DNA from: Neorhizobium galegae
GTDB lineage: Bacteria; Pseudomonadota; Alphaproteobacteria; Rhizobiales; Rhizobiaceae
NCBI RefSeq assembly: GCF_017877055.1
Contig: NZ_JAGIPG010000001.1
Coordinates: 558,001-622,000 of the forward strand
Length of the DNA stretch: 64,000 bases
Reading direction: 5' to 3'
Shown: positions 16,306 through 30,628 of the stretch, in pieces
Layout of the letters: each line of letters begins with the position of its first letter
How positions within the stretch are numbered: the first letter of the stretch is position 1
Notes under the pieces: generated by a model
Databases searched by the model: none
Told to the model about the DNA's origin: nothing
Seen by the model: the letters and a program-made list of their open reading frames with translations, nothing else
Made by a program: the position numbers and the translations under genes

Positions 16306-17360
16306 CCCCGCCACTTCACCCAACGGCCGTGGGGATCGATGCGGCCGAGTTCGCGGATCTCGCCGGTCGGCCAGATCTGCAGGCTGAGCGCCGCGCTGTC
16401 CGGATCGTCGTCCATTTCCATCTGCAGGCGGGCGAGCGGGGCTTGTTCCGTCGCACGGCTACCGGCCTCGACGATGATTGCCTCGCCCGCGGCGCGGGCT
16501 TGTGGCGGCAGGTATTGCCAGGCGATCGAATGGTAGACGACGTGGACCGTGCCGGGCACGAGCACCTTCAGCCGCTTGTCGCGCAGCCAGGCGAGCGCAT
16601 CGCCCTTTTCGACGGGCGCCGGATGCTCTCTGGCGATCTGCAGCGCGGCTCGCGTGCGTTCCATCCGGTCCGCCTGATCGGCCCAGATGTAGGACAGGAG
16701 CCGCAGGCTGTCTTGCGGCGAGTTGGGGTCGAGCGGGTTGAGGTCGCAGCCGGCGCGGTTCGCGACGGTGATCTCGACATCAGGCGGGAAGGGACCTTGC
16801 CAATCGGGTTTCAGCCGGACCGCAGACGACGGATCGCCCCAGACGAAGCCGCCAAGATCGTGGTGATAGCGGTCCCAGTTGAGGTTGAGTCCCATGCTGG
16901 CGCCGAATTCCGACAGGATCAGCGGCTTGCCAAACAGTTGGGCAATGGTGAGGAAGCCGGCGAGCAGGCCGCTCGAGCGGCGCACCTCGTTGGTCTGAGG
17001 CGCGAACTTCAGCCGTTCGAGAATGAAGGCTTCATGTGTTTCGAAGGCCGTGGCGAGCGCCGTCCAAAGCACGTCGTCGCCCACGTCGTTCGGCGGATAG
17101 GCTGCCTTCAGGCAATCGTCCTTGCCGTCGATGACCAGCGCATGCAGCGCGCCGGCGAGGCGGGTGGGCACCAGGTCGCCCCGGGTGGCAGGATCTCCTT
17201 CCCAGCTGAGAATTCGCCGGCCCACTTCGGTTGAACGGTCAAGATGTTCCAGCATCAATGTGCCGAGGCGAGCGGTAAAGGGCGACCCCAGGATCTGGCC
17301 CCCGACGATCTGTTCCCGGAACGCCTGCCTGATTTCGTCTTCGGATGCCATGGCGCTCAC
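16293..17360 (-). CDS. DUF2332 family protein
   Basis: The 355-residue product fits the DUF2332 family, uncharacterised cytosolic proteins of bacteria. Recognisable blocks are QTNEVRRSSGLLAGFL, LSEFGASMGLNLNWDRY, GCDLNPLDPNSPQDSLRL and VVYHSIAWQYLP. The LNLNWDRYHH part vaguely recalls SAM-dependent enzymes, but no clean motif is seen. It starts in an ATGA overlap with the MaoC-like gene, so the two are one operon. Function is unknown; possible coupling to acyl-CoA chemistry is only suggested by the neighbour. Confidence 0.8.
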   Translation of the reverse strand: MSAMASEDEIRQAFREQIVGGQILGSPFTARLGTLMLEHLDRSTEVGRRILSWEGDPATRGDLVPTRLAGALHALVIDGKDDCLKAAYPPNDVGDDVLWTALATAFETHEAFILERLKFAPQTNEVRRSSGLLAGFLTIAQLFGKPLILSEFGASMGLNLNWDRYHHDLGGFVWGDPSSAVRLKPDWQGPFPPDVEITVANRAGCDLNPLDPNSPQDSLRLLSYIWADQADRMERTRAALQIAREHPAPVEKGDALAWLRDKRLKVLVPGTVHVVYHSIAWQYLPPQARAAGEAIIVEAGSRATEQAPLARLQMEMDDDPDSAALSLQIWPTGEIRELGRIDPHGRWVKWRGWEV

Positions 17361-17842
17361 ACTCCTTCGGGCCGGTCCTTCGGGTCGAACTGGACGATGG
17401 TGGTCCAGATGGCCGTGAGCGCCGGTTTCTTTTCGTTCTCGATCTCGACCGAGACGTCATAGGTGGTCATCAGCATGCCGGCGCCGCGGAAGCGGATTTC
17501 GGCAAGGGTGAAATGGCCGCGGATGCGGCTGCCGCTTTTGACAGGCGACATGAAGCGGATGCGGTCGAAACCGTAATTGATGCCCATGGTCTGTTCGCGG
17601 ATTTTGGGCACGCAGTCGAAGTTCATGGCGGACAGCAGCGACAGCGTCAGGAAGCCGTGGGCGATGGTGCCGCCGAAGGGGCTCTCCGCAGCCGCGCGTT
17701 CCGGATCGACATGGATGAACTGGTGATCGTGGGTGGCATCCGCGAAGAGGTCGATCATCGGCTGATCCACCGTGATCCATTCCGATGTACCGATCTCCGT
17801 GCCAACCAGCCCCTCGACCTCGGTTAGCGAAATTTCACGCAT
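17357..17842 (-). CDS. MaoC-like hotdog-fold (R)-enoyl-CoA hydratase
   Basis: The 161-residue protein has the hydratase-2 signature: ATHDHQFIHVDPERA contains the catalytic Asp/His pair, followed by GTIAHGFLTLSLL. Such enzymes hydrate trans-2-enoyl-CoA to (R)-3-hydroxyacyl-CoA, for example to feed polyhydroxyalkanoate synthesis. The length equals that of single-domain family members. It is the first gene of a minus-strand unit with the DUF2332 gene. Chain-length preference is not predictable. Confidence 0.88.
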   Translation of the reverse strand: MREISLTEVEGLVGTEIGTSEWITVDQPMIDLFADATHDHQFIHVDPERAAAESPFGGTIAHGFLTLSLLSAMNFDCVPKIREQTMGINYGFDRIRFMSPVKSGSRIRGHFTLAEIRFRGAGMLMTTYDVSVEIENEKKPALTAIWTTIVQFDPKDRPEGV

Positions 17843-17975
17843 GCGACCTCACTGATTTCTTCCAGAAAGCGGGCGCAATCCCGGACGAAACCGCCTGGCA
17901 TTTTCCCGGAACTGCTCTGATGGCTGGCGGACTTTACAGGGTTTGCCTCGGTTGGCGAGTGATTTTTGCGGCGCA

Positions 17976-19922
17976 TCATTCCTCGATGCAGAAACGCACC
18001 GAGCGGGCGGGAAGCACTTGATTCCAAAGCTCGCGGGAGGCGAAATGTTTCCATCCCCAGCCGGGAAGCGCGAAGCTTGCCTGCTCGTGGCCGCGGTTGA
18101 AGAGGATGGCGATGCGGGTGTCCCTGTCGGTCTGCCGGTCGAGCGTTTTCAGCACCATGCCGAGCACCGGATTGCCGGGATTTTCCCAGTCGCCGACTTC
18201 CATGGGCTTTCCGGAGGCGGACAGCCATTCGACATCGCCGTTGCCGGTGAAGAAGGAGGTTTCCGAAAAGACCGCGAAGCGTTTTCGGAGCGCTGCGAGC
18301 ATGGCGGTGTGTTCGATCAGCGTCTTGTCGATCTTGCTCCAGTCGAACCAGGTAATCGCATTGTCCTGGCAATAGGCGTTGTTGTTGCCGCGCTGGCTGC
18401 GTCCGGCTTCGTCGCCCATGGTCAGCATGACCGTGCCGCGGCTGGCAAACAGGGTGGAGATGAGGGCCGCGACATCGCGGCGGCGGTTCTCGTTGATGGC
18501 AGCATCGTCGGTCTCGCCTTCGATGCCGTTGTTCCAGGAAAAGTTTTCGCCGTGGCCGTCGCGGTTCTGTTCGCCGTTCGCCTCGTTGTGCTTGTGCTCG
18601 TTGGAGACGAGGTCCATCAGCGTGAAGCCGTCATGGGCGGCGAGGAAGTTGACTGTCCGGCTGCGGCCGGATTTTTCGAAAATATCCGACGAGCCGGAGA
18701 GCCGTGTGGCGAGCGCGCCCGTCGTCCACTCGTCGCCGCGCCAGTAGCGGCGCATGTCGTCACGGGCGCGGTCGTTCCATTCGAGGAAGGGCTCCGGGAA
18801 ATTGCCGAGCTGGTAACCCCCATGGCCGATATCCCAGGGCTCGGCGATCAGGATGCGATCCTTCAGTGCCTCGTCGCAGATCATCGCCTTCAGCGTCTCG
18901 CCCTTGGCCTCGAAACCGCTTTCCGTGCGGCCGATGATCGGGGCGAGGTCGAAGCGGAAACCGTCTATGCCGGCATGAATGACGAAATGGCGGAGCGTGT
19001 CGACGATCAGCCGGCGGACATAAGGGTGGTCGCAGGCGACCGTGTTGCCGGTGCCGGTATCGTTGACCAGACGGCCGGGTTCGCCGTGGACATGGCGGTA
19101 ATAGGAGCGGTTGTCGAGGCCGCGCATGGAAAGCGTCGCGCCAAAACGGTCGCTCTCGCCGGTATGATTGAAGACGAGGTCGAGGATGGTGCCGATGCCG
19201 GCCTGGTGCAGCGTCGTGACCGTCTCGCGCAGTTCCTTGATCCCGCCGGGGCAGAGGCGCGGATCGAGCGCCATGAAGGCGACCGGATTGTAGCCCCAGC
19301 CGTTGGTGAGGCCGAGCGGGGGAAGGTGGCGTTCGTCGATCCAGGCGGTGATCGGCATCAGCTCGATCGCATCGACGCCGATCTTCTTCAGGTGCGCGAT
19401 GATCGACGGATGGGCAAGGGCTGCGACCGTGCCGCGCTGTTTCTCCGGGATGGCCGGGTGGAGGATGGTGAAGGGTTTTACCGCGACCTCGTAGACGAAG
19501 CCCCCTGGCGGCAGGATCGGCCGGCCGATCTTGGCGAGCGGATCGCGGGTGACGATCGTCTTCGGCACGAGATCGGCGGTATCGACGCCGAACATCGAGA
19601 GCCGGGCGTCATGCCGGAAGGGACGATCGAGCTCGCGGGCATAGGGATCGACGAGCAGTTTCGACGAGTCGAACCAGGAGCCGTTGTCCGGATCGTAGGC
19701 ACCCCAGGCGCGGTAGCCGTAACGGGCACCGACACCGAGCGCCGGCACCGAAATGCGGTGGATGTCGTCGCGGCCGCGCACCAGCCGATGGCGGGCGGTC
19801 TCACGTTTTCCCTCGGGGTCGAAGAGGCAGAGTTCGATCCGCTCGGCGTTATGGGACCAGACGGCGAATTCTGCGCCGTCTGCTGTCAAGGTCACGCCGC
19901 CCTGGATCGTCGCTTTCGCCAT
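17976..19922 (-). CDS. glgX: Glycogen debranching enzyme GlgX
   Basis: The 648-residue GH13 enzyme hydrolyses alpha-1,6 branches of phosphorylase-limit glycogen in the cytoplasm. An N-terminal CBM48-like domain is followed by the GH13 regions: DLVFNHTGE, GFRFDLAPII (nucleophile Asp), LIAEPWD (acid Glu) and FLAAHDGFTLMDLVSNEHKH. It is the last gene of the glg cluster, four bases after pgm. The shared strand and tight spacing argue for one transcript. Confidence 0.95.
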   Translation of the reverse strand: MAKATIQGGVTLTADGAEFAVWSHNAERIELCLFDPEGKRETARHRLVRGRDDIHRISVPALGVGARYGYRAWGAYDPDNGSWFDSSKLLVDPYARELDRPFRHDARLSMFGVDTADLVPKTIVTRDPLAKIGRPILPPGGFVYEVAVKPFTILHPAIPEKQRGTVAALAHPSIIAHLKKIGVDAIELMPITAWIDERHLPPLGLTNGWGYNPVAFMALDPRLCPGGIKELRETVTTLHQAGIGTILDLVFNHTGESDRFGATLSMRGLDNRSYYRHVHGEPGRLVNDTGTGNTVACDHPYVRRLIVDTLRHFVIHAGIDGFRFDLAPIIGRTESGFEAKGETLKAMICDEALKDRILIAEPWDIGHGGYQLGNFPEPFLEWNDRARDDMRRYWRGDEWTTGALATRLSGSSDIFEKSGRSRTVNFLAAHDGFTLMDLVSNEHKHNEANGEQNRDGHGENFSWNNGIEGETDDAAINENRRRDVAALISTLFASRGTVMLTMGDEAGRSQRGNNNAYCQDNAITWFDWSKIDKTLIEHTAMLAALRKRFAVFSETSFFTGNGDVEWLSASGKPMEVGDWENPGNPVLGMVLKTLDRQTDRDTRIAILFNRGHEQASFALPGWGWKHFASRELWNQVLPARSVRFCIEE

Positions 19923-19926
19923 AGGC

Positions 19927-23015
<3,089 letters not shown>

Positions 23016-23021
23016 AACGCG

Positions 23022-24284
23022 TTACAGGTCCAGTTTGTCGATCATCGTCTGGGTGATCAGGCAGATGCCGTTTTCGGTGCGGCGGAAACGTTTCGCATCG
23101 AGTTCGGGATCCTCGCCGACCACCAGGCCTTCGGGAATGGTTACACCGTGATCGATGACGACATTGCGAAGCTGCGCGCGTCTTCCGATCCTGACATTCG
23201 GCAGCACGACCGCGCCGTCGAGGCGGGAATAGGAATTGGCGCGAACGCCGGTGAAGAGCAGGCTTCGATTGAGCGACGAACCGGAGATGATGCAGTCGCC
23301 GGATACGACCGAGGAGGTCGCTGAGCCGCGGCGATCTTCGTCGTCATGGACGAACTTGGCCGGCGGGGTGATTTCCGCATAGGTCCAGATCGGCCAGGAC
23401 TTGTCGTAGATATCAAGCCCGGGGACGATTTCCGTCAGGTCGATATTGGCCTGCCAGTAGGCGTCGACCGTGCCGGCATCGCGCCAGTAGGGCTCGCGCT
23501 CGAAATCGGAGCGGACGCAGCTATCGGCGAAACGATGGGCGACGGCTTTGCCGTGTTCGACGATATAGGGGATGATGTCCTTGCCGAAATCGCGGCTCGA
23601 CCCGGGCGTTTCCGCGTCGCGTTTCAGGATGTCCATCAGGAACTTGGTGTGGAAGACGTAGATGCCCATCGAGGCGAGCGCAAAATCCGGATTGCCGGGA
23701 ATGCCGGGCGGGTCGGCGGGTTTTTCGACGAAGGCGATGATCTCGTCCTTCTCGTTGACATGCATGACGCCGAAGCCGGTCGCTTCCATGCGCGGCACTT
23801 CCAGGCAGCCGACGGTGACCTGGGCGCCTGAATCCACATGCTGCTGCAGCATGTATTCGTAGTCCATCTTGTACACGTGGTCGCCGGCGAGGATGACCAT
23901 GTATTCGGGCGCGTAGGCCTCGATGATGTCGATGTTCTGGAAGACGGCGTCGGCGGTGCCTTCGTACCATTGCGTCTCGGAGACGCGCTGGGAGGCGGGC
24001 AGGATGTCGAAGCTTTCGTTGCGCTCGGGGCGGAAGAAGTTCCAGCCGCGCTGCATGTGGCGGATCAGCGAATGCGCCTTGTACTGCGTTGCGACCCCGA
24101 TGCGGCGGATGCCGGAATTCAGCGCGTTCGACAGCGCGAAATCAATGATGCGTGCCTTGCCGCCAAAATAGACGGCGGGCTTGGCGCGGCGGTCGGTGAG
24201 TTCCTTCAAGCGGCTGCCGCGGCCGCCGGCAAGCACATAGGCCATTGCATCACGCGACAGGGGCTGAATTCTCTTTTCGTTCAT
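23022..24284 (-). CDS. glgC: Glucose-1-phosphate adenylyltransferase
   Basis: The 420-residue enzyme makes ADP-glucose from ATP and glucose-1-phosphate, the committed step of glycogen synthesis and normally under allosteric control. The nucleotide loop [20 protein letters not shown] lies at the N-terminus, substrate residues in [13 protein letters not shown], and the C-terminal half is a left-handed beta helix ([19 protein letters not shown]). Nineteen bases separate it from glgB. It is complete. Confidence 0.96.
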   Translation of the reverse strand: MNEKRIQPLSRDAMAYVLAGGRGSRLKELTDRRAKPAVYFGGKARIIDFALSNALNSGIRRIGVATQYKAHSLIRHMQRGWNFFRPERNESFDILPASQRVSETQWYEGTADAVFQNIDIIEAYAPEYMVILAGDHVYKMDYEYMLQQHVDSGAQVTVGCLEVPRMEATGFGVMHVNEKDEIIAFVEKPADPPGIPGNPDFALASMGIYVFHTKFLMDILKRDAETPGSSRDFGKDIIPYIVEHGKAVAHRFADSCVRSDFEREPYWRDAGTVDAYWQANIDLTEIVPGLDIYDKSWPIWTYAEITPPAKFVHDDEDRRGSATSSVVSGDCIISGSSLNRSLLFTGVRANSYSRLDGAVVLPNVRIGRRAQLRNVVIDHGVTIPEGLVVGEDPELDAKRFRRTENGICLITQTMIDKLDL

Positions 24285-24303
24285 TGTTCCCTCCCAAGGT
24301 CCC

Positions 24304-26514
24304 TTATGCCTGTTCCAGTTCGAGCATGATCGTCGCGAGCGGCGGCAGCGTGACTTCGGCCTGAACGGTTCCTCCCGCGTTCACTGCCTGAACGCGACCC
24401 CCATTGCCTTTGCCGCTGCCGCCGTAGATCTCGGCGTCGGTATTCAAGATTTCCCGCCATCTGCCTTCGGTTGGCAAGGGGACGCGGTAATTTTCACGGT
24501 AGACGGGTGTAAAATTGCTGATCACCGCCACCGGCTTTTCTCCCGGCGACATGCGCAGCCAGGCGTAGACCGAATTTTCCGCGTCGTCGGCGACCAGCCA
24601 GCGGAAACCTTCGCCCTCGCAGTCACGGGCATGCAGCGCGGGTTTGGAGCGGTAACAGAAGTTGAGATCGCGCACTAGGCGGCGCATGCCCTCGTGCGGG
24701 TGGTACTGGAGCAGGTTCCAGTCGAGCGAACGGGCCTCGCTCCACTCGCTCCACTGGGCGAATTCCTGGCCCATGAACAGCAGCTTCTTGCCGGGATAAC
24801 CCCACATGAAACCGTAATAGGCCCGCAGGTTTGCGAATTTCTGCCAGTCGTCGCCGGCCATTTTGGCGATCAGCGAGCCTTTGCCGTGCACCACTTCGTC
24901 GTGGGACAGCGGCAGCACGAAATTCTCCGAATAGGCGTAGAGCAGGCCGAAGGTGAGTTCGTTGTGGTGATGCTTGCGGTGGATTGGCTCACGCTGCAGG
25001 TAGCTCAGCGTGTCATGCATGAAGCCCATGTTCCACTTGAAGCCGAAGCCGAGCCCCCCTTCGTGGACGGGATGCGAGACCTTCGGCCAGGAGGTGCTTT
25101 CCTCGGCGATCGTCATCACGCCGGGATGGGCGCCGTAGGAGAGGGAATTCATCTTCTGCAGGAAGCGAACGGCTTCGAGGTTTTCCCGCCCGCCATATTC
25201 GTTCGGCACCCATTCGCCTTCTTTGCGCGAATAGTCGAGATAGAGCATCGACGCGACGGCATCGACGCGCAGGCCGTCGAGATGGAATTTCTCCGACCAG
25301 TAGAGCGCGTTGTTGACGAGATAGGAGAGGACTTCGTTGCGGCCGAAATTATAGATCGCCGTGTTCCAGTCGGGGTGAAAACCCTGGCGGGGGTCGGCAT
25401 GCTCGTAAAGTGCGGTGCCGTCGAAGAAGCGCAGGCCGTGGGCATCGGTCGGAAAATGGGCGGGCACCCAGTCGAGGATGACGCCGATGCCGACCTTGTG
25501 GCAGCCGTTGACGAAACGGGCGAAACCTTCGGGCTCGCCGAAGCGGGCGGTCGGGGCGAAAAGGCCGGTCGTCTGGTAGCCCCAGGACGGATCGAACGGA
25601 TGCTCGGTAATGGGCAGGAACTCGATATGGGTGAAGCCCATGTCGGTGCAATAGGGGATCAGTTCCGAGGCGAGCTCGTCCCAGGAGAGGAAGGAGCCGT
25701 CCGGTTTTTTGCGCCAGGAGCCGGCATGCACTTCGTAGATCGAGATCGGTTGGCGGCGGTGGTCGGCCTTTTCCCAGAATTCCCGGTGGGCCGCGTCGTC
25801 CCATTTTTGGGAGAGTTCCGGTGCGGTGACCGAGGCGGTGTCGGGGCGCAGTTCCGCACGGCGGGCATAGGGGTCAGCCTTCAGCGGCAGGAGCTTGCCG
25901 TTCTTGCCGACGATCTCGAACTTGTAGGCGGAGCCGGCTCTGACATCGGGGGCGAAGATTTCCCAGATACCGGTATCGACTCGCAGGCGCATGACGTGCC
26001 GGCGGCCGTCCCAGCCGTTGAAGTCGCCGACGACGGAAACGCGCTTGGCGTTCGGCGCCCAGACCGCGAAATGGAACCCCTCGACACCCTCGTGTTTCAG
26101 GGCATGGGCGCCCATCTTGTCGAAGAGGCGCAGGTGCGAGCCCTCCCGGACGAAATAGTCGTCCATAGGCCCTAGCACCGGGCCGAACGTATAGGGGTCG
26201 GTGACCGCCCACTCGTCGTCACCGCGGCGGGCACGGTAACGGATCGGCTGCAGGTGGGTGGCGTTGACGAGGCCTTCGAAATACCCGGCCTCGTGGTGGC
26301 ACGTCAGTTCACCCAGTTCGGCGCCGCCGAGCGACAATGCAGTGACGGCCTCGGCACCGGGAACGAAGCAACGGACCCTGAAACCGTCCCCGAGCTTGTG
26401 AAGCCCCAGGACGGCGAAGGGATTGGTATGCCTGCCTTCCAAAATCGCCTCGATCTCGGATAACGGAATCTCCCCAGGAGCTCTCCCGTCATCGACGCGC
26501 GGCGATTTTTTCAT
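24304..26514 (-). CDS. glgB: 1,4-alpha-glucan branching enzyme
   Basis: The 736-residue GH13 enzyme forms alpha-1,6 branches. A CBM48 domain contains [20 protein letters not shown]; the GH13 blocks are [23 protein letters not shown] (nucleophile Asp), a Glu in MTIAEEST and [12 protein letters not shown]. The full length implies that the extra N-terminal domain of long GlgB forms is kept. Its ATG shares the TGATG junction with the glgP stop, so translation is coupled. Confidence 0.96.
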   Translation of the reverse strand: MKKSPRVDDGRAPGEIPLSEIEAILEGRHTNPFAVLGLHKLGDGFRVRCFVPGAEAVTALSLGGAELGELTCHHEAGYFEGLVNATHLQPIRYRARRGDDEWAVTDPYTFGPVLGPMDDYFVREGSHLRLFDKMGAHALKHEGVEGFHFAVWAPNAKRVSVVGDFNGWDGRRHVMRLRVDTGIWEIFAPDVRAGSAYKFEIVGKNGKLLPLKADPYARRAELRPDTASVTAPELSQKWDDAAHREFWEKADHRRQPISIYEVHAGSWRKKPDGSFLSWDELASELIPYCTDMGFTHIEFLPITEHPFDPSWGYQTTGLFAPTARFGEPEGFARFVNGCHKVGIGVILDWVPAHFPTDAHGLRFFDGTALYEHADPRQGFHPDWNTAIYNFGRNEVLSYLVNNALYWSEKFHLDGLRVDAVASMLYLDYSRKEGEWVPNEYGGRENLEAVRFLQKMNSLSYGAHPGVMTIAEESTSWPKVSHPVHEGGLGFGFKWNMGFMHDTLSYLQREPIHRKHHHNELTFGLLYAYSENFVLPLSHDEVVHGKGSLIAKMAGDDWQKFANLRAYYGFMWGYPGKKLLFMGQEFAQWSEWSEARSLDWNLLQYHPHEGMRRLVRDLNFCYRSKPALHARDCEGEGFRWLVADDAENSVYAWLRMSPGEKPVAVISNFTPVYRENYRVPLPTEGRWREILNTDAEIYGGSGKGNGGRVQAVNAGGTVQAEVTLPPLATIMLELEQA

Positions 26515-28976
26515 CAGGCTCTCCAGATTTCAGACGCATACTGACGAATAGTTCTGTCCGAGGAGAACCATCCCATCCGGGCGGTATTGCGAATTGTCTT
26601 CGAATACCAGGATTTAGGGTCGGACCAGATTTGGTCAACGTTGCGCTGGGCGTCCGCATAGGCGTCGAAATCGGCGGCGACCATGAACCAGTCGTGATTG
26701 TAGATGCCGTCGGTGAGGGCCGTGAAGCGGGAACGGTCGTCCGGCGAGAAAACCCCGGTGGCGATGGCGTTGAGCGCCTGGGCGAGTTCACGTGACTTCT
26801 CGATGATGGCGCGAGGCTGGTAGGTCTCGGAACGGACCTTGGCGACCTCGTCGGCGGTCATGCCGAAGATGACGATATTCTCCTCGCCGACATGGTCGCG
26901 CATCTCGACATTCGCACCGTCGAGCGTGCCGATGGTCAGCGCGCCGTTCAATGCGAACTTCATGTTGCCGGTGCCGGATGCCTCCATGCCGGCGGTCGAG
27001 ATCTGCTCGGAAAGATCGGCGGCCGGAACGATGATCTCGGCGAGCGAGACGTTATAGTTGGGCACGAAGACGACCTTGAGCAGGCCGCGGACGGCAGGGT
27101 CGTTGTTGATGACGCGCGCCACGTCATTGGCGAGCTTGATGATCAGCTTGGCGTTGTGATAGCTCGGCGCCGCCTTGCCCGCGAACAGTTTTACGCGCGG
27201 GACCCAGTCGAGTTCCGGATGGGAGCGGATCTGGTCGTAGAGGGCAACGGCTTCGATGATGTTGAGAAGCTGGCGCTTGTATTCGTGGATGCGCTTGATC
27301 TGGATGTCGAACATCGCCGATGGGTCGATGCGGATGCCCATGCGGCTACCGACGAGGTTGGCGAGCTGCACCTTGTTGGCCCGCTTCACGGCGGCGAACT
27401 TCTCCTGGAAGGCCTTGTCGTCGGCATGGGCGTTGAGGCCCTGCAAGGCATCCGTATTGTCGAGGAACTCGTCGCCGATCGCTTCCTGGATCAGCGAGGT
27501 GAGGCCCTGGTTGCACTGCATCAGCCAGCGGCGCGGGGTGATGCCGTTGGTCTTGTTGTTGATGCGGGCCGGATACATCGTGTGCAGGTCGGCGAAGACC
27601 GTGACCTTCATCAGGTCCGTATGCAGGGCCGAGACGCCATTGACCGAATGCGAGCCGACAAAGGCAAGGTTGCCCATGCGGACGCGACGGTCGCCGCTTT
27701 CGTCGATCAGCGAAATCGCGCGGATCTGGGTGTCGGAGAAGCTCTTCTGCTTGCGTGCCTCGATCAGGATCAGGGCGTTGATCGCGTAGACGATCTGCAT
27801 GTGGCGGGGCAGAAGGCGCTCGAACAGCGGTACCGGCCAGGTTTCCAGCGCTTCCGGCAAAAGCGTGTGGTTGGTGTAGGAGAAGGTCTGGCGGGTGATC
27901 GACCAGGCCTGCTCGAAATCCATGCCGTGGATGTCGGTCAAGAGGCGCATCAGCTCGGCAATCGATACGGCCGGGTGGGTGTCGTTGAGCTGGATTGCGA
28001 CCTTCTCGTGCAAGTTGGTGAAGTCGGGATACTGCTGCAGGTGGCGGCGCAGGATGTCCTGAAGCGAGGCCGATGAGAAGAAGAATTCCTGGCGCAGGCG
28101 CAGTTCCTGGCCGGCCGGGTTGGCATCGGCCGGGTAGAGGACGCGGGTCAGGCTTTCGGCCTTGTTGCTTTCGCGCAGCGCGCCGATATGGTCGCCGGCG
28201 TTGAAGGCGTCTAATAGAATTGGATCGATCGGCTGGGCCGACCAGAGACGCAGCGTGTTGACGCGTTTGCCGCGCCAGCCGACGGCCGGCGTGTCATAGG
28301 CCATGGCGATGACGCGTTCGGCCGGCTTCCAGACATAGCGCGGCGTCTCGTCGTAACCGCCGACCGTCTCGACCGTGCCGCCGTAACCGATCTCGTAGGA
28401 GCTCTCGCGGCGTTCGAATTCCCAGGGGTTGCCGTGGGCGAGCCAGCTTTCCGGAAGCTCGACCTGCCAGCCGTCGGCCATCTGCTGGCGGAACAGGCCG
28501 TGGACGTAGCGGATGCCGTAGCCATAGGCCGGAATATCGACCGTCGCCATGCTCTCCATGAAACAGGCCGCGAGACGGCCGAGACCGCCATTGCCCAGCG
28601 CGGCATCGGGTTCCAGAACGGCGATCACGTCGATATCGACGCCGAGGGAGGACAGCGCGTCGCGGATTTCTCCCATCAGGCCCATGTTGCTGACGGCATC
28701 GCGCATCAGGCGGCCGATCAGGAATTCGAGCGAGAGATAATAGACGCGCTTGCCGCCGGTTTTATAAACCTTGCGGGTCGATTCCATCCAGGTATCGATG
28801 ATGCGGTCGCGCACCACCAGGATCGTGGCGGTCAGCCAGTCGTGCGGCTTGGCCACCTTGGCGTCCTTGCCGATACGGTAGGTCAGGCGCTCGATGATCT
28901 CTTCCGCCATAATTTCGGGGCGGGAGCTGCGGGGGGCCGGCTGGGGAATTTCGACCGGAGAAGACGTGTTGTTCAT
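26514..28976 (-). CDS. glgP: Glycogen phosphorylase
   Basis: The 820-residue PLP enzyme releases glucose-1-phosphate from alpha-1,4-glucan ends. The PLP-lysine block [20 protein letters not shown] and the adjacent [10 protein letters not shown] are intact, as is the [15 protein letters not shown] block near residue 130. It is the first gene of the cluster glgP-B-C-A-pgm-X, so degradation and synthesis genes share one transcript, and control must be largely post-transcriptional or allosteric. The promoter should lie in the 200-bp gap upstream; I saw no clear -35/-10. Confidence 0.96.
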   Translation of the reverse strand: MNNTSSPVEIPQPAPRSSRPEIMAEEIIERLTYRIGKDAKVAKPHDWLTATILVVRDRIIDTWMESTRKVYKTGGKRVYYLSLEFLIGRLMRDAVSNMGLMGEIRDALSSLGVDIDVIAVLEPDAALGNGGLGRLAACFMESMATVDIPAYGYGIRYVHGLFRQQMADGWQVELPESWLAHGNPWEFERRESSYEIGYGGTVETVGGYDETPRYVWKPAERVIAMAYDTPAVGWRGKRVNTLRLWSAQPIDPILLDAFNAGDHIGALRESNKAESLTRVLYPADANPAGQELRLRQEFFFSSASLQDILRRHLQQYPDFTNLHEKVAIQLNDTHPAVSIAELMRLLTDIHGMDFEQAWSITRQTFSYTNHTLLPEALETWPVPLFERLLPRHMQIVYAINALILIEARKQKSFSDTQIRAISLIDESGDRRVRMGNLAFVGSHSVNGVSALHTDLMKVTVFADLHTMYPARINNKTNGITPRRWLMQCNQGLTSLIQEAIGDEFLDNTDALQGLNAHADDKAFQEKFAAVKRANKVQLANLVGSRMGIRIDPSAMFDIQIKRIHEYKRQLLNIIEAVALYDQIRSHPELDWVPRVKLFAGKAAPSYHNAKLIIKLANDVARVINNDPAVRGLLKVVFVPNYNVSLAEIIVPAADLSEQISTAGMEASGTGNMKFALNGALTIGTLDGANVEMRDHVGEENIVIFGMTADEVAKVRSETYQPRAIIEKSRELAQALNAIATGVFSPDDRSRFTALTDGIYNHDWFMVAADFDAYADAQRNVDQIWSDPKSWYSKTIRNTARMGWFSSDRTIRQYASEIWRA

Positions 28977-29118
28977 ATGTCGCCAACTTTCTGGGGAGCG
29001 GGAGGAAGGGCGTCCGATTCAGTCCATCTGGCATGATGTATAGAACCAGTTTATGCACCGTTATGACACTGTGCAATGACCGATTTATCTTTGCGTGTAT
29101 CGCTCCGACGAGACCACG

Positions 29119-29148
29119 AAAAACGCCCCGCCGGTGAGGGCGGAGCGT
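29119..29148 (-). terminator. Terminator downstream of the TadG-like gene
   Basis: On the minus strand ACGCTCCGCC pairs with GGCGGGGCGT (one G-U) around a 6-nt loop and runs into five T residues. It lies 27 bp past the TadG-like stop and upstream of the glgP promoter. Confidence 0.8.
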
Positions 29149-29174
29149 CTTTGCGCCTTTTCTGGAAGGCAGGT

Positions 29175-30503
29175 TCAGTTGGTCAGGCGGGTTCCGGTCT
29201 GAGCGGCCTTGCGGGCGATCTCGCCGAAAGTTTTCACGAGGGTCGTCATGTCAGTCGGCTCGTAATAATATCCGGGGCCGCTGGCGCAGTAGTTCAACAG
29301 CTGCTTGCCCTTGTCCGGCGCCATGAAGGCGATCGTGTAGATCTTGATGCCCTTTGACATTTCCTCTTCCGTGAGCTGCTGCCCGTTCTTCAGCTTCAGC
29401 TTTGCGGCATCCGTCAGGCCGTCGCTTTTCGCGCTCAGGCAGGTGTTGCGGACTTTGGTGTCGATCGTCGAATTCCAGGTCCCGCTGTTGCCGGTCATCT
29501 CGCCATCCGTCATGAAAACGATGTAGCGATCGAAGTTGGTGTTGCCCTTGCCGTTATGGGCGGTCTTTTCGGCGGTGTTGGCATTCTTCAGGGCATTGAA
29601 CGCATTGGTCAGCGCGCCGCTGGCGTCGGTGCCGCCATCCGGCACGGCAGGCAGCTTCTTGACATAACTATCCACCGCGGTGGTGCCCCACTGGATGCTC
29701 TGCTGGGCCTTCGTCTGGTCGTCGTAGGAATCGGCGCCGACACGGATCAGTTCGTGGTTCGGATCGGCCTTTTCAAGTTCGGCGAACATGACGCCGCCGG
29801 CGGCCTTGAGCGACTCCATCTTCGTTATGTAGTTGGGCACAGTTCCCATATGCCAGCCGTAGCAGGTCTTCGAATTATTCTTGTTACCGCATTCGTATGG
29901 TCCATCGACCCAATCGGTCTTCGTCGGCGTGACGGAGTTCACGGTAGTTGTGTCCCAGGCCATCGACCCGGATTCGTCGAGCGCCAGGTACATGGAAAGG
30001 GCATTGCCTTCGCGGCCGCTCGCGGCGACGCTTTCGATGCTGACGCGTATGGTCCGGAAGCCGAGAAGCGAGGTCAGGCCGCTGAGCGGCACATCGTAGC
30101 TCGACTTCATGCGGACCTCGTAGCTGGCGGCCGTAGTGGAACTGCCCGAGGAGGTTACCAACGTCTGGGTGTTCGCTCTGAGCTTGGCCTCTTCTGCAGC
30201 TTGTTCCTCTGCCGAAACACCGGAATTCTTAATCGCCTCCATCTTCTGGGCGACAAACATATCGGTGCCGAGCTTCTGGGCTTCCGCCGTCGTCATGGTG
30301 CCCTTGTCGGCCATGGCGGCGGCAGCGGCGAGCGTGGCGCCGTCGGCCAGCGCCTGGAGCTGGTTCTTTTGATCCATCGCCTGTGTCAAATCGACCGCGA
30401 CGCCGCCGACTGCCAGCAGGACGGGAAGCATGGCAGCTGTCATGATACCGAAATTGCCGGCGCGGTCCTGTGCCAGCCGCGCAAAAAGTGTGTGCTTCAT
30501 CAT
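29175..30503 (-). CDS. TadG-like pilus/secretion protein with von Willebrand A domain
   Basis: The 442-residue protein begins with the TadE/TadG pattern: a short basic start, RAGNFGIMTAAMLPVLLAV and a single helix followed by DLTQAMDQKNQLQALADGATLAAAAA. From about residue 165 a vWA domain carries the MIDAS motif LDESGSMA, then GGTDASGALTNAF and FMTDGEMTG. The pseudopilin-like helix anchors it in the inner membrane with the vWA domain outside. In rhizobia such proteins accompany Flp/Tad pilus genes, but none is in this window, so it is an orphan. Paired Cys in the vWA insert may form disulfides. Confidence 0.85.
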   Translation of the reverse strand: MMKHTLFARLAQDRAGNFGIMTAAMLPVLLAVGGVAVDLTQAMDQKNQLQALADGATLAAAAAMADKGTMTTAEAQKLGTDMFVAQKMEAIKNSGVSAEEQAAEEAKLRANTQTLVTSSGSSTTAASYEVRMKSSYDVPLSGLTSLLGFRTIRVSIESVAASGREGNALSMYLALDESGSMAWDTTTVNSVTPTKTDWVDGPYECGNKNNSKTCYGWHMGTVPNYITKMESLKAAGGVMFAELEKADPNHELIRVGADSYDDQTKAQQSIQWGTTAVDSYVKKLPAVPDGGTDASGALTNAFNALKNANTAEKTAHNGKGNTNFDRYIVFMTDGEMTGNSGTWNSTIDTKVRNTCLSAKSDGLTDAAKLKLKNGQQLTEEEMSKGIKIYTIAFMAPDKGKQLLNYCASGPGYYYEPTDMTTLVKTFGEIARKAAQTGTRLTN

Positions 30504-30628
30504 AGCCCCCAGATCCGTTCAATTCATTTGAACATCCGTGGTGTATTCCTAGCGGGTATAGGAAGGCCTAAACCATTCGTTGCAATTTTACCGAATGCCA
30601 AGAATCAGCGCCAAAACGGAGCGGGATG

